Origin: Deltaproteobacteria bacterium
GTDB taxonomy: Bacteria > Bdellovibrionota > JACOXK01
Length of the DNA stretch: 64,000 nucleotides
Assembly: GCA_016186995.1 (NCBI GenBank)
Contig: JACPKQ010000010.1
Location: 41,245 to 105,244 of the forward strand
Direction of reading: 5' to 3'
Made by a program: the position numbers and the translations under genes. Below, in pieces: positions 1-9,011 of the stretch. The notes under the pieces are model-generated. The model was given only the letters and a program-made list of their open reading frames with translations. It was not told where the DNA came from and searched no databases. The stretch's first letter is position 1. Every line of letters starts with the position of its first letter.

Positions 1-1
1 T

Positions 2-619
2 GGATTGTCATTCCACGAAACCTTAGGAATTGTACTTCCACCATCGATTATTATTAGCTTAATGCAGGTTTGTGAAGCTAAAGTTCCTTCAAAGGACTAT
101 TTTAAGTCAGAATTTAATAAATTTTGCCTCCCTTTTGTATTAGTGGGAATGGCTATTGCATTGACATTGGCACAATCAGTCGATTTTAAATATTTTGTGG
201 GAATCATGCTCATTATCAGCGGAAGTATAAGGCTTTTTAAACAATTTGAGGCAATCTTAATTAAGGTAATCAAGAAAAACAGAAAACTATATCAAGTGCT
301 AATGGGATTAATTCATGGGTTAACAAATATGGGGGGCGGATTGCTTGTTCTTTTTTCTTCTTCAATGCATCATAATAAATTGGACATACGATCAGGCGTT
401 GCTTATGGATATTTATTTATGGGGACACTTCAATATTTAACTCTCCTTATCTATGATATATCTTTTCTGAAATTTAATATTCTATTTTATATAATAACTG
501 CTACTTTGACCTATGGTGTTTTGGGAAAACGGTTATTTTATAGAACACATGAAAGTATTTTTCAAAAAATGATTACATCAATAATTTTTCTTTATGGCAT
601 AATACTGTTTGTTAAATGA
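2..619 (+). CDS. TauE/SafE-like membrane permease, 5'-truncated by window edge
   Basis: At least 205 residues, almost entirely hydrophobic, with about six membrane segments. The reading frame is open to the first base of the window, so the TTG at 5 is probably internal and the true start lies upstream. The stretch GLIHGLTNMGGGLL near residue 103 resembles the glycine-rich repeat motif of the TauE/SafE (TSUP) family of sulfite or organosulfonate exporters. The family call rests on this motif and the topology; the substrate cannot be deduced. It is followed by a repeat-containing gap and then by genes on the opposite strand, so it ends its transcription unit. It could be another small polytopic permease. 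Confidence 0.55.
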   Translation, partial: GLSFHETLGIVLPPSIIISLMQVCEAKVPSKDYFKSEFNKFCLPFVLVGMAIALTLAQSVDFKYFVGIMLIISGSIRLFKQFEAILIKVIKKNRKLYQVLMGLIHGLTNMGGGLLVLFSSSMHHNKLDIRSGVAYGYLFMGTLQYLTLLIYDISFLKFNILFYIITATLTYGVLGKRLFYRTHESIFQKMITSIIFLYGIILFVK

Positions 620-689
620 AAGATAAATATTAAACGGTGAGTATTACAACATGACCTCGACGTTCTGGGTTCGCTACCTCCGCGGGCGC

Positions 690-749
690 GATGGTGCACA
701 CTTCAATCTAATAAGTGTACCTGGATCCCAGCCTTCGCTGGGATGACAT
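690..749 (-). repeat. Modular palindromic repeat, core plus GTGCACACTTCAA flank
   Basis: The core at 721-749 reads, on the minus strand, TGTCATCCCAGCGAAGG followed by CTGGGATCCAG, an 8-bp stem around a short loop. The same core family recurs at 19685, 45715, 57888 and 63879. The flank GTGCACACTTCAA at 693-705 recurs at 56463 before another palindromic core with similar spacing. The remaining 620-782 gap shows no gene. Confidence 0.85.
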
Positions 750-782
750 GGAATAGATAACAGCATGATTTAGAGCCTGATC

Positions 783-1646
783 TTAAGGAATTTGTCTTAA
801 GAGTTTAGTGTTTTTATAAATTTCTAGAGAGTTAGCGAAAATTTTTATTTTTTCATTAAAAAGTTGTCTTTCTTTTTCAAGGCGTAATATTTCGAGTATT
901 TCTTTGCTCTTTTCCTCCAAGGTAATCGTTCCTTCTGGTTTTGTATCAATGAGTTTGAAAACATGATAACCGTACGATGTTTTAATAACAGGAGATACAG
1001 CTTCTTTCTCAAGGTTAAAAAGGGGAACAAACTCTGGTAAAGCCTCAATACGACTCATCCAAGGAAGATACCCTCCATTTTCTGCTTCCGGAGAATGTGA
1101 GTATTTATGAGCTCTTGAAGTGAATTGATTGGGGCGGTTTTTCAAAAAACTTTGTATTTTTTGTGCTAAAGAGGCATCCTTTACAAAAATATGCTGAAGT
1201 TTAATTCTTTGAGGTGCTATTTTTTCGCTGTAGTGAGAAGAAAAATAGGAATTAATTTCTTCATCAGAAACTTTTATTTTTGATTGTATTTCGTCTTGAA
1301 TGAATTTTTTAATAAGATCTTCTTGAGAGAGGGTTTTGTTTAAGTTTGGATAGGTTTTTGAAGCGCTTAAAAAAAGAATTTTTTGATTAATCAAGGGCTT
1401 AAGGGCCAAATCTTTGACCAATTTTCTTGTTTTTGGGTTTTTGAGGCTTGTTTTTGAATATTCTTTTTTGAATTCATAATATTTTTCTAAAAAATCATTA
1501 AGATAAATTTTTTCTTCACCCACTTGAGCAATAATAACTTGTGAAGTGTTTTTGCTTTTAAACTTCCATATAAGAAATAGGGCGAGGGTACTTAGGAAAA
1601 TGATAAGAATTAAAAGTACTTTTTTATTTTTAAAAAATGGAAGCAT
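783..1646 (-). CDS. PpiC/SurA-type parvulin peptidyl-prolyl isomerase, membrane anchored
   Basis: Periplasmic folding protein of about 287 residues. An N-terminal hydrophobic segment (about residues 10-28, rich in L, I and F) acts as a signal anchor. A SurA-N-like helical region follows, then one parvulin domain near residues 150-245 with the hallmarks QHIFVK, NGGYLPWM and GYHVFKL. The ATG at 1646, directly after the stop of the upstream gene, is preferred; a TTG at 1670 would overlap it. It is the last gene of the minus-strand block and is paired with a second PpiC protein and mfd, a pairing common in delta-type proteobacteria. It probably escorts outer-membrane proteins. Isomerase activity is inferred from the family. 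Confidence 0.85.
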   Translation of the reverse strand: MLPFFKNKKVLLILIIFLSTLALFLIWKFKSKNTSQVIIAQVGEEKIYLNDFLEKYYEFKKEYSKTSLKNPKTRKLVKDLALKPLINQKILFLSASKTYPNLNKTLSQEDLIKKFIQDEIQSKIKVSDEEINSYFSSHYSEKIAPQRIKLQHIFVKDASLAQKIQSFLKNRPNQFTSRAHKYSHSPEAENGGYLPWMSRIEALPEFVPLFNLEKEAVSPVIKTSYGYHVFKLIDTKPEGTITLEEKSKEILEILRLEKERQLFNEKIKIFANSLEIYKNTKLLRQIP

Positions 1647-1647
1647 C

Positions 1648-2493
1648 TTAAGGATTATTAACAATAACAATGTGAGCTTGTTTTTTTAAGTCTTCATAAT
1701 ACTGTTCTTGGGCTTTCATTTGTTTGTAAGATTGCGCTCTAAATTGAAGATCGCCAAGATATTTTTTTTTTATTTCCTCAAAACTAGGTTTTTCTGTAAG
1801 CTTAAAAATGTGAAAACCACGTGAAGATTTTAAAACTTCTGAGATGTCCCCTACTTTTTTAAGTGCAAAAGCTGTTTGAATAAGTTCTGGAAACAAATCT
1901 TCTTTTGTTTTAAAACCAATATCTCCACCCACATTGGCTGAAGGGCCGTTAGAGTGTCTTTTTGCTAAATCTTCAAAAAGGGTTGGAGTTTTTTTAAGCT
2001 CCCCTTTAATATTTTGCGCCTTTGTTTTGGTTTTATTCCACTCTTCTTGGCTGCCTTCTTTTGGAATAAGAACAATTTGAGAAAATTTTAAAAAGCCCTT
2101 TTCTTTGAAAAAAGCTTCTAAATCTTTTTCTTCAACTTTTATGGCGTTTATTTTTGGGGCCAATTCTTGTCTTACAACGAGATTGTGAAGTGTTGTTCGA
2201 AAGGCTTCAATAGCCAAATCGGTTTCATCCAACTTTAATTTTTGTGCGCGTTGTACGGCAAGTTCGACGTTAATCATGTAATCAAGAAATTCTTTTTTGG
2301 AGATTGTTTTATAGGGGCGCCCCTCTGTTGTTAGTTGATATTGTTTTCTAAATTCATCTTCATAAATAGCAACAGAATTAACTTTAACAAGAACTTTGCC
2401 TTCTCTTTTGTGTGAAAACCTAGGGTGTGCCAACAAAAACGTTTGAGATATGAGAGTAAGAAAAAACATCATTAAAATAGTTCTTTGAAGCAC
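1648..2493 (-). CDS. SurA/PpiC-like periplasmic peptidyl-prolyl isomerase
   Basis: 281 residues beginning with a cleavable-looking signal peptide (MFFLTLISQTFLLAHP). A SurA-N-type helical region spans about residues 35-125, then a single parvulin domain about 130-240 with FSQIVLIPK, NVGGDIGFK and RGFHIFKL. It resembles SurA with one isomerase domain instead of two. The start is uncertain: GTG at 2493 gives a long n-region, and ATGs at residues 8 and 9 would also give a good signal peptide. It lies 17 nt after the mfd stop and immediately before the anchored parvulin gene, so the three are probably cotranscribed. The likely role is chaperoning outer-membrane proteins toward the Bam machinery. 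Confidence 0.85.
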   Translation of the reverse strand: MLQRTILMMFFLTLISQTFLLAHPRFSHKREGKVLVKVNSVAIYEDEFRKQYQLTTEGRPYKTISKKEFLDYMINVELAVQRAQKLKLDETDLAIEAFRTTLHNLVVRQELAPKINAIKVEEKDLEAFFKEKGFLKFSQIVLIPKEGSQEEWNKTKTKAQNIKGELKKTPTLFEDLAKRHSNGPSANVGGDIGFKTKEDLFPELIQTAFALKKVGDISEVLKSSRGFHIFKLTEKPSFEEIKKKYLGDLQFRAQSYKQMKAQEQYYEDLKKQAHIVIVNNP

Positions 2494-2510
2494 GACAAAA
2501 TGCTCTCATA

Positions 2511-5500
2511 TTAAACAATATGCTGCAATATTTTTTTAAGCTCTTCGTAGATGTTTAGGGGATCTGTGTTTTCTGTATGAATGATAAACTTTTGAGGTGG
2601 GAGAATTTTGTATTTTTTAGATTGTGTTTGAATAAGCTTAAAAACTTTATCAGGTTGAATGACGTCATTTTTAGCAAAAGAAATGCTTAAAATCTGGTCT
2701 TGAGAGATCATTGCTTCTACTTTCATTTTTTTAAGAAGGTTTTTAATGTTCATAAAATGTAAAAGATTCTCTGTTTCTTCTGGAAGCTTTCCAAATCTAT
2801 CTTGTAGTTCACGTTTCATGTCTTCACTTTCCTCGGGTGTTTCTAAAGAGGCAATTCTTCTATAAAGGGCAAGTCTAAGATGAGAGTCTTTCACATAATA
2901 GTTTGGAATGAGAGCTTTGATTTTCATTTTAATGTCAGGGTCAATTTCTTCCGTAATTTTTTCGCCCCTCAGTTTTTTAGCTTCGGCTTCAAGAAGACGA
3001 GAGTAAAGATCAAGCCCTACAGCAGAAATGTTTCCTGATTGTTTTGAGCCCAAGAGGTTTCCTGTACCCCTAATTTCAAGATCTTGGGAAGCAATATTAA
3101 ACCCCGAGCCAAGTTCTGTGTGGTGTTCAATGGCAGAAAGTCTTTCTTTGGCCTCGGATGTTAGTTTTTGGAGGTGTGGGGTTACAAGATAGCAATAAGC
3201 TTGAGAAGAAGATCTCCCAACGCGCCCTCTTAATTGATAAAGATCTGCTAAACCAAATTTATGAGCCCCATTAATAATAATGGTGTTACAAGAAGAAATA
3301 TCAAGCCCAGATCCAATGATTGTTGAGCACACAAGCACATCAAATTCTTTTTTGAGAAATGAAACCATTCTTTTTTCTAAAACCGTTTTGTTCATCTGAC
3401 CATGTGCACAGAATATTTTTGCTTCAGGAACCAGAGTTTGAATTTCTTCGGTCATTTTTTCAATGGTTTGAACTCGGTTGTGTAAAAAATAAACTTGGCC
3501 CCTCCGCCCTATTTCTTTAAGAATGGCATCTCGAATGATTTTTTCATTAAAAGGGATGATAAAAGTTCTAACAGATTGTCTGCTTAAAGGGGGAGTTGTC
3601 ATAATACTTAAATCTCTTAAAGAAGAAAGTGCCATGTGAAGCGTTCGGGGTATGGGTGTTGCTGAAAGAGTTAAAATATCAATGTTTTCTTGCATTTTTG
3701 TAATTTTTTCTTTTTGAAGAACGCCAAACCTATGTTCTTCATCAATAATAAGAAGCCCTAAATTTTTAAACTGAATATCTTTTGATAAAAGACGGTGAGT
3801 GCCAATAACAATTTCAACAGTGCCTTTTTGAATTTGTTCTTTAACTTGTTTTTGTTTTGATTCAGAAACAAAACGGCTTAAAAGAACAACCTCTACAGGG
3901 AAGTTTTTAAGTCTTGATTTAAAATTTTCATAATGTTGTTGCGCTAAAAGTGTTGTGGGCACGAGAAAGGCTGCTTGTTTATTATCCTGGACAGCTTTAA
4001 ATGCCGCCCGCATGGCTATTTCCGTTTTTCCAAAACCAACATCGCCACAAATAAGCCTATCCATAGGTTTTGGGGAGATCATATCTTGTAATACCTCTTG
4101 AATGCACTTTTCTTGATCAGGCGTTTCTTCATAAGGAAAAGTAGCCTCAAATTCTTCAAAATAAGCATCGGGTTCTGAAAAAGAAAATCCCTCTGAATGA
4201 AGTCTTTTGGCATAAAGTGCAATAAGTTCGCCGGCAATTTTTTTTGCATCTTCTGAAGCCTTTTTCTTTCTGATGTGCCATTTTTGGGTGCCTAGTTTAT
4301 CAAGCGGCACAGACTGACCTGTTCCCACATATTTTTGAACAAGATTGAGTTTATGAATAGGGACATAAAGCTTGTCTTTTTCTGCGTATTCAAGTTGTAA
4401 AAAGTCGGAGTTCATTCCTCCAATTTCAAGTTTTTTAAGACCCACAAATCGACCAATGCCATGGCTATCGTGTACGATGTAATCACCATCTTGAAGCTCT
4501 TGAAGGTTAAGAAATGATTTTTTTCTGGGTTGTTTTTGTGCCCAGCCCCGTTTCTTTTTTCCAAAGATTTCTTCTTCAGTGAAATAGAGTGTTTTTTCCT
4601 CTTCAAAATAAAAACCCTCGGAAAGCTCACCACTTTTAATGGTCATATTTTTATTTTCTATATGTGTTGTTTTAAAAATATGATCTAATCTGTGAGTTTG
4701 TGTTTCTGAACACACAAAAAATATTTTTTGGTCTTTTTGGTTGTAGGTGCACATCAGTTCTTGAAGAGTTGGCAAAATATCTTCTTTTTTTTCCCGTATA
4801 AGGTTAAATTTTTCTTTCCATATGGAAAGCGATTTAAAATTAAAGAAATACTCTCCAAGGGAGCTATCCTTAAATGCTTTTAGGGGAACTTTTTTAAAAT
4901 GATCAATCTCTTTTTTTGTTTGAGATTCATCAAGATGAGTAAGTTCTTTAGTAATACCAAGATCTTCCCCACTGTTTTCTATTAAAGGATAAACAAAGGG
5001 CTCATCATGAAGCAGTAAACTTTCTTTTGGAAGATAAGAAAAAACACTTTCTAGATCAAAAAGAAAGGGTAAGAATGTGTCTGTTTCATGAGAAAAAATA
5101 CCGTTAAGAGGACTTTCTAAAAGTTCATCCCTTGTTTTTTTCGAGATATTATTGTTATCGGCGTGTATTTTAAATTTTTCTTTAAGGGTTTTTTTAGTTT
5201 CAAAGTTTAAAATGGATTCTCTTAAAGGAATAACGAAAAAATTTTCAATTTCATTTCGAGATGTTTGAGATTCAAAATCGAAATGTTTAATGCTTTCTAT
5301 GTTATTTCCAAAAAGCTCTATTCGAACAGGCTTTTCATGGTGTGGCGGGGAAATATCTATAATGTTTCCTCTGATAGCAAAAAGTCCGTTGCCATCGACT
5401 AAAGAAGTTTCTTCATACCCCATTTCTTTTATTTTAAGAACAAAATCATCAAGATCAATTTTAGATTCTTTCTCGATAGATAAACAATATTCTGTGAAAA

Positions 5501-5858
5501 GCTTTAAAGGTGTTGTTTTTTGTGTGAGTCCTTGAAGTGAGGCAATAATAAAAGAAGGTTGTGTGAAAAGAAGATTAAAAAGAGCAACACTTCGTAAAGA
5601 GGCCTCTTCAATAGAAATTTTAGAAGAACTCCAACCGGGTATATAAATGATGTCATTTTTTGATGAGTGGAAAAATGAAAGATCATTATAAAGGTCTGAA
5701 GCCATTTTTTCATCTTGTGTGATGATAATAAAAGGCTTTTCAATTGAGTTTTTTAACTTTGAGAGTATGAATGCTTTTTGTGAAGAGGAAAGAACCCCTG
5801 CAAGAGAAATTGTTTCTCCACTTTTAATTTTATGACTCAGTGTTTCAAATGAAGTCAT
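2511..5858 (-). CDS. mfd: Transcription-repair coupling factor Mfd
   Basis: 1115 residues, the usual Mfd size. The N-terminal half is the UvrB-like damage-recognition region. A CarD-like RNA polymerase interaction domain lies near residues 450-520 (DGDYIVHDSHGIGRFVG). The RecG-like translocase has Walker A GDVGFGKTE near residue 603 and Walker B DEEHRFG near 704. Helicase motifs include LSATPIPRTL and QLRGRVGR, and the TRCF domain is at the C-terminus. Mfd removes RNA polymerase stalled at lesions and recruits UvrA. It follows the sugar epimerase gene by 4 nt and precedes the two PpiC genes. All helicase motifs look intact. Confidence 0.98.
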   Translation of the reverse strand: MTSFETLSHKIKSGETISLAGVLSSSQKAFILSKLKNSIEKPFIIITQDEKMASDLYNDLSFFHSSKNDIIYIPGWSSSKISIEEASLRSVALFNLLFTQPSFIIASLQGLTQKTTPLKLFTEYCLSIEKESKIDLDDFVLKIKEMGYEETSLVDGNGLFAIRGNIIDISPPHHEKPVRIELFGNNIESIKHFDFESQTSRNEIENFFVIPLRESILNFETKKTLKEKFKIHADNNNISKKTRDELLESPLNGIFSHETDTFLPFLFDLESVFSYLPKESLLLHDEPFVYPLIENSGEDLGITKELTHLDESQTKKEIDHFKKVPLKAFKDSSLGEYFFNFKSLSIWKEKFNLIREKKEDILPTLQELMCTYNQKDQKIFFVCSETQTHRLDHIFKTTHIENKNMTIKSGELSEGFYFEEEKTLYFTEEEIFGKKKRGWAQKQPRKKSFLNLQELQDGDYIVHDSHGIGRFVGLKKLEIGGMNSDFLQLEYAEKDKLYVPIHKLNLVQKYVGTGQSVPLDKLGTQKWHIRKKKASEDAKKIAGELIALYAKRLHSEGFSFSEPDAYFEEFEATFPYEETPDQEKCIQEVLQDMISPKPMDRLICGDVGFGKTEIAMRAAFKAVQDNKQAAFLVPTTLLAQQHYENFKSRLKNFPVEVVLLSRFVSESKQKQVKEQIQKGTVEIVIGTHRLLSKDIQFKNLGLLIIDEEHRFGVLQKEKITKMQENIDILTLSATPIPRTLHMALSSLRDLSIMTTPPLSRQSVRTFIIPFNEKIIRDAILKEIGRRGQVYFLHNRVQTIEKMTEEIQTLVPEAKIFCAHGQMNKTVLEKRMVSFLKKEFDVLVCSTIIGSGLDISSCNTIIINGAHKFGLADLYQLRGRVGRSSSQAYCYLVTPHLQKLTSEAKERLSAIEHHTELGSGFNIASQDLEIRGTGNLLGSKQSGNISAVGLDLYSRLLEAEAKKLRGEKITEEIDPDIKMKIKALIPNYYVKDSHLRLALYRRIASLETPEESEDMKRELQDRFGKLPEETENLLHFMNIKNLLKKMKVEAMISQDQILSISFAKNDVIQPDKVFKLIQTQSKKYKILPPQKFIIHTENTDPLNIYEELKKILQHIV

Positions 5859-5862
5859 TCAT

Positions 5863-6825
5863 TTAAGATCGAGCTATTAAATAGTCTTGGTGTTTTAAAA
5901 ACCAGTTTACAGTTTTTTGAAGCCCCTGTTCAAAGGTTGTTTGAGGTTTGAAATCTGTATATTTTTGTATTTGCTCGATACTTGCTTGAGTGTGAAGAAC
6001 ATCTCCAGGTCTAGGGTCTAGGTATTTGGGTTTAATATCTTTTTTTATAAGTTTATTTAATTTTTGAACTAACTCGTTCACAGTTGTTCTATTACCACAG
6101 GCAGCATTAAAAACCTTTCCATTAGCTTTGTTACTTTTAAGAACGCTTTCATGTGCTGCGATGACGTTTTCAACAAAAGTAAAGTCACGACTTTGTTTGC
6201 CATCTCCATAAATAGGAGGAGATTCATTCAAGTTAAGAGATTGAATAAACTTAGGAATAACAACTGCATATTTGTTTTCAAGGCTTTGACGTGGGCCAAA
6301 AACATTAAAGTAACGCAAAGAAACAGTGGGTAAACCAAAGTTTTTAAAGTACATGCGGCAGTAAACCTCAGCATTTAATTTTGAAATAGCGTAAGGAGAA
6401 ATAGGATCTGGATAGTATTCTTCTTTAAGTGGGAGGCTTACGTTGTCTCCATAGACAGAACTTGAAGAGGCAAGAACAAACTTTTTGATTTTATTTTTGA
6501 GAGCTTCTTCTAAAAGAACAATGGTTCCAATGACGTTTATTTTTTCATACCCTGTTGGGTCACCAAATGATTTAGGTACGGATCTTAAGGCGGCAAGGTG
6601 AAAAACAAAATCGCACCCTTTCATGGCGCTCGATACAATAGAAGGATCACAAATATCTCCTTCAAAGAAAGAAACATTATTTTTTATGGTTTCAATATTT
6701 TTAATGTTGCCCGTCGAAAAATTATCAAGAATATTAATGGCATAGCCCTTTTTCAAAAAAGCCTCAGCCATGTTTGATCCTATAAAACCAGCTCCCCCTG
6801 TGATAAGAATTTTAGACATATCCAT
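5863..6825 (-). CDS. NAD-dependent sugar nucleotide epimerase (GalE/WbpP-like extended SDR)
   Basis: 320 residues. The Rossmann motif GGAGFIGSN is at residues 10-18, and the active site has SSSSVYGD with the YAISK tyrosine-lysine pair. RYFNVFGPRQ and SRDFTFVENV are typical of the UDP-hexose and UDP-HexNAc 4-epimerase group, and the sequence looks closest to WbpP/TviC-type UDP-GlcNAc epimerases. That fits the nearby glmU and glmS, which supply UDP-GlcNAc. The start is ATG at 6825, two nt after the helicase stop; a second ATG is at 6819. Product specificity (galactose, GalNAc or uronate forms) cannot be fixed from sequence. It probably makes a sugar precursor for surface polysaccharide. Confidence 0.88.
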   Translation of the reverse strand: MDMSKILITGGAGFIGSNMAEAFLKKGYAINILDNFSTGNIKNIETIKNNVSFFEGDICDPSIVSSAMKGCDFVFHLAALRSVPKSFGDPTGYEKINVIGTIVLLEEALKNKIKKFVLASSSSVYGDNVSLPLKEEYYPDPISPYAISKLNAEVYCRMYFKNFGLPTVSLRYFNVFGPRQSLENKYAVVIPKFIQSLNLNESPPIYGDGKQSRDFTFVENVIAAHESVLKSNKANGKVFNAACGNRTTVNELVQKLNKLIKKDIKPKYLDPRPGDVLHTQASIEQIQKYTDFKPQTTFEQGLQKTVNWFLKHQDYLIARS

Positions 6826-6827
6826 TT

Positions 6828-9002
6828 TTATAGCTTTTCAAGCGGTGTATAGGCAAGAACAAACTTTTTGATTTCACCATTGAGAAATCGAATGGTTGCT
6901 TTATCTTGTGAACAATCCACAATTTCTCCTTTGCCAAAGGCGGGGTGAGAAACTCGTTCACCTCTTTTAAAAGGAGTTGCTATACCTTGAATCGTTTTTG
7001 ACCCAGAAACAAAACTTGTTGGTATTTCGTCATCGTCGTGATGAAATTTTCTTTTTTGAGACTTAAATTGAGGGGCAAGGGATGTAATATCTAATGTTTG
7101 TAGATACTTTTCAGGTATTTCTTCCAAAAACCGTGAGGAATCATTAAATTGGGGTGATCCATAAACTCTTCGATATCGAGTTCTTGTTAAAAAGAGTTTT
7201 TCTTTAGCACGCGTCATACCCACATAAAAAAGTCGCCTTTCTTCCTCAATTTCATCTTCGTCCATCAATGCTTGTGAGTGAGGTAAAAGCCCCTCTTCCA
7301 TGCCTACAATAAAGACATTTGGAAACTCTAACCCTTTAGCAGCATGTGCTGTTAAAAGTTTAATAGTTGGGGTGTTTTCATCAAGGTTATCTAAATCTGA
7401 AGAAAGGGTCACTTGTTCAACAAACCCTGACAACGTTGGGTTTTCGGATCGCTCTTCAAACTCTTGAATAGCAACCATAAGCTCTTCTAAGTTTTCAATT
7501 CGTGATTGTGCTTGAAGAGTTTTTTCGGCTTTTAAAAGAACAAGATATTTTGTTTTTTCACAAACATCCTTAAGAATATCCGAGGGCGGCTTGCTTTTTG
7601 AACTTTGAATTAACTCGCCAATGAGTTTTATAAAATTCTCAAGCCCGGTTCTTTGTTTTTTTTGAAGAACTTGTGTTGGGATAAGGTTTTGAGATGCTTC
7701 ATAGAGAGAAATATTTTTATATGTTGCAAAGGTTGTTATTTTTTCAATACTTGTTTTTCCAATTTTTCTTGCTGGCACGTTTAAAACCCTTAAGAAACTT
7801 ATAGAGTCGTGTGGGTTTAAAATAAGCTTTAGATAAGCAAGAAGATCTTTAATTTCTTTTCTTTCATAAAACCTAAATCCACCAAAAACTTGATAGTTTA
7901 TATTGTTTTTTCTAAGAACGTCTTCTAAAACACGGGAAAGCGCATTAACTCTGTAGAATATTGCACAATCATTATAGTTATAGTTCTCTTCTAAACATAA
8001 TTTTTTGATTTCTTGGATAATAAATTCGGCTTCTGTGTATTCATCATCTACAACCCACACATGAATAGCATCACCCTCATTGTTTTCTGTCCAAAGGGAT
8101 TTAGCATGTCTATCTTTGTTGTGTGAAATCATATGTTTTGCCGCCTCAATAATATTTTTTGTAGATCGATAATTTTGTTCAAGCTTAATAATTTTTGCAT
8201 GAGCATAGTCTTTTTCAAAATCTAAAATATTATTAATATCAGCCCCTCGCCAGCGGTAGATAGACTGATCTTCATCTCCTACGACACAAATATTTTGATG
8301 TGCTTTTGCAATGCTATCAGCAAAAAGATACTGAATGCGGTTAGTGTCTTGATACTCGTCAATAAGAACATATTGGAATTGATCTTGGTATTCAGAAAGA
8401 GTTTCGGGTTTTTGCTTAAAAAGTAAAACAGTTTGTAAAAGTAAATCTCCAAAATCCATGGCATTGTTTTTTTTAAGTTCAGATTGGTACCGCGCATAGA
8501 CTTGAGAAACTTTTTCTTCAAAGAAATTAAGGCTTTTTTGGGCATAGTCTTGGGGCAAAAGCCCCTTGTTTTTGGCTCTATCTATATAGGCTTGAACAGC
8601 CTTTGGGTGAGTTGTGTTTGCATCAATGTTCATTTCTTTAAGGCATGCTTTTACAAGCGAGAGAGAGTCTTGATCGTCAAAAATAGTAAAGGGGTTTGAA
8701 TAGCCCAAAGCTTCAGCATGTTTTCTTAAGATCCGCACACAAGTACTGTGAAATGTGCCTATCCACAGCTTGTCTACAGATCTGTTGATAAGTGAAGACA
8801 CGCGAAATTTTATTTCTTGAGCAGCCTTGTTTGTAAACGTAAGAGCTAGAATATTGAATGGGTTTATTTTATTTTCTTTGATGAGATATGCTATTTTATA
8901 AGTAATAACACGCGTTTTACCACTTCCAGCACCTGCTAAAATGAGTAACGGCCCTTTATTATATTCGACAGCCTCTACTTGTTGTGGATTTAAACCTTGC
9001 AC
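6828..9002 (-). CDS. pcrA: UvrD/PcrA-type superfamily 1 DNA helicase
   Basis: 724 residues with the full 3'-5' SF1A helicase set: Walker A AGAGSGKTR near residue 26, Walker B LIDEYQDTN, VVGDEDQSIYRWRGAD, LEQNYRST, TAHAAKGLEF and FYVGMTRAKEKL. The C-terminus carries the PcrA/UvrD-type small domain (GERVSHPAFGKGEIV), which binds RNA polymerase in PcrA. It acts in excision repair and in clearing replication-transcription conflicts. The start is GTG at 9002, 9 nt after the glmS stop; no in-frame ATG exists nearby. Its place in one block with mfd links two transcription-coupled repair factors. PcrA and UvrD cannot be separated confidently. Confidence 0.96.
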   Translation of the reverse strand: MQGLNPQQVEAVEYNKGPLLILAGAGSGKTRVITYKIAYLIKENKINPFNILALTFTNKAAQEIKFRVSSLINRSVDKLWIGTFHSTCVRILRKHAEALGYSNPFTIFDDQDSLSLVKACLKEMNIDANTTHPKAVQAYIDRAKNKGLLPQDYAQKSLNFFEEKVSQVYARYQSELKKNNAMDFGDLLLQTVLLFKQKPETLSEYQDQFQYVLIDEYQDTNRIQYLFADSIAKAHQNICVVGDEDQSIYRWRGADINNILDFEKDYAHAKIIKLEQNYRSTKNIIEAAKHMISHNKDRHAKSLWTENNEGDAIHVWVVDDEYTEAEFIIQEIKKLCLEENYNYNDCAIFYRVNALSRVLEDVLRKNNINYQVFGGFRFYERKEIKDLLAYLKLILNPHDSISFLRVLNVPARKIGKTSIEKITTFATYKNISLYEASQNLIPTQVLQKKQRTGLENFIKLIGELIQSSKSKPPSDILKDVCEKTKYLVLLKAEKTLQAQSRIENLEELMVAIQEFEERSENPTLSGFVEQVTLSSDLDNLDENTPTIKLLTAHAAKGLEFPNVFIVGMEEGLLPHSQALMDEDEIEEERRLFYVGMTRAKEKLFLTRTRYRRVYGSPQFNDSSRFLEEIPEKYLQTLDITSLAPQFKSQKRKFHHDDDEIPTSFVSGSKTIQGIATPFKRGERVSHPAFGKGEIVDCSQDKATIRFLNGEIKKFVLAYTPLEKL

Positions 9003-9011
9003 TTCATTTTC

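Noticed and set aside
5-31. TGTCATTCCACG...GGAAT at the first bases looks like a palindromic core copy.
   Set aside because: Only the left end and a 5-bp stem match, it lies in an open reading frame, and the CCAGT end is missing; chance or remnant cannot be told apart.
667-690. GGTTCGCTACC resembles a tRNA T-arm.
   Set aside because: No acceptor or anticodon stems surround it; it belongs to the repeat-rich gap.
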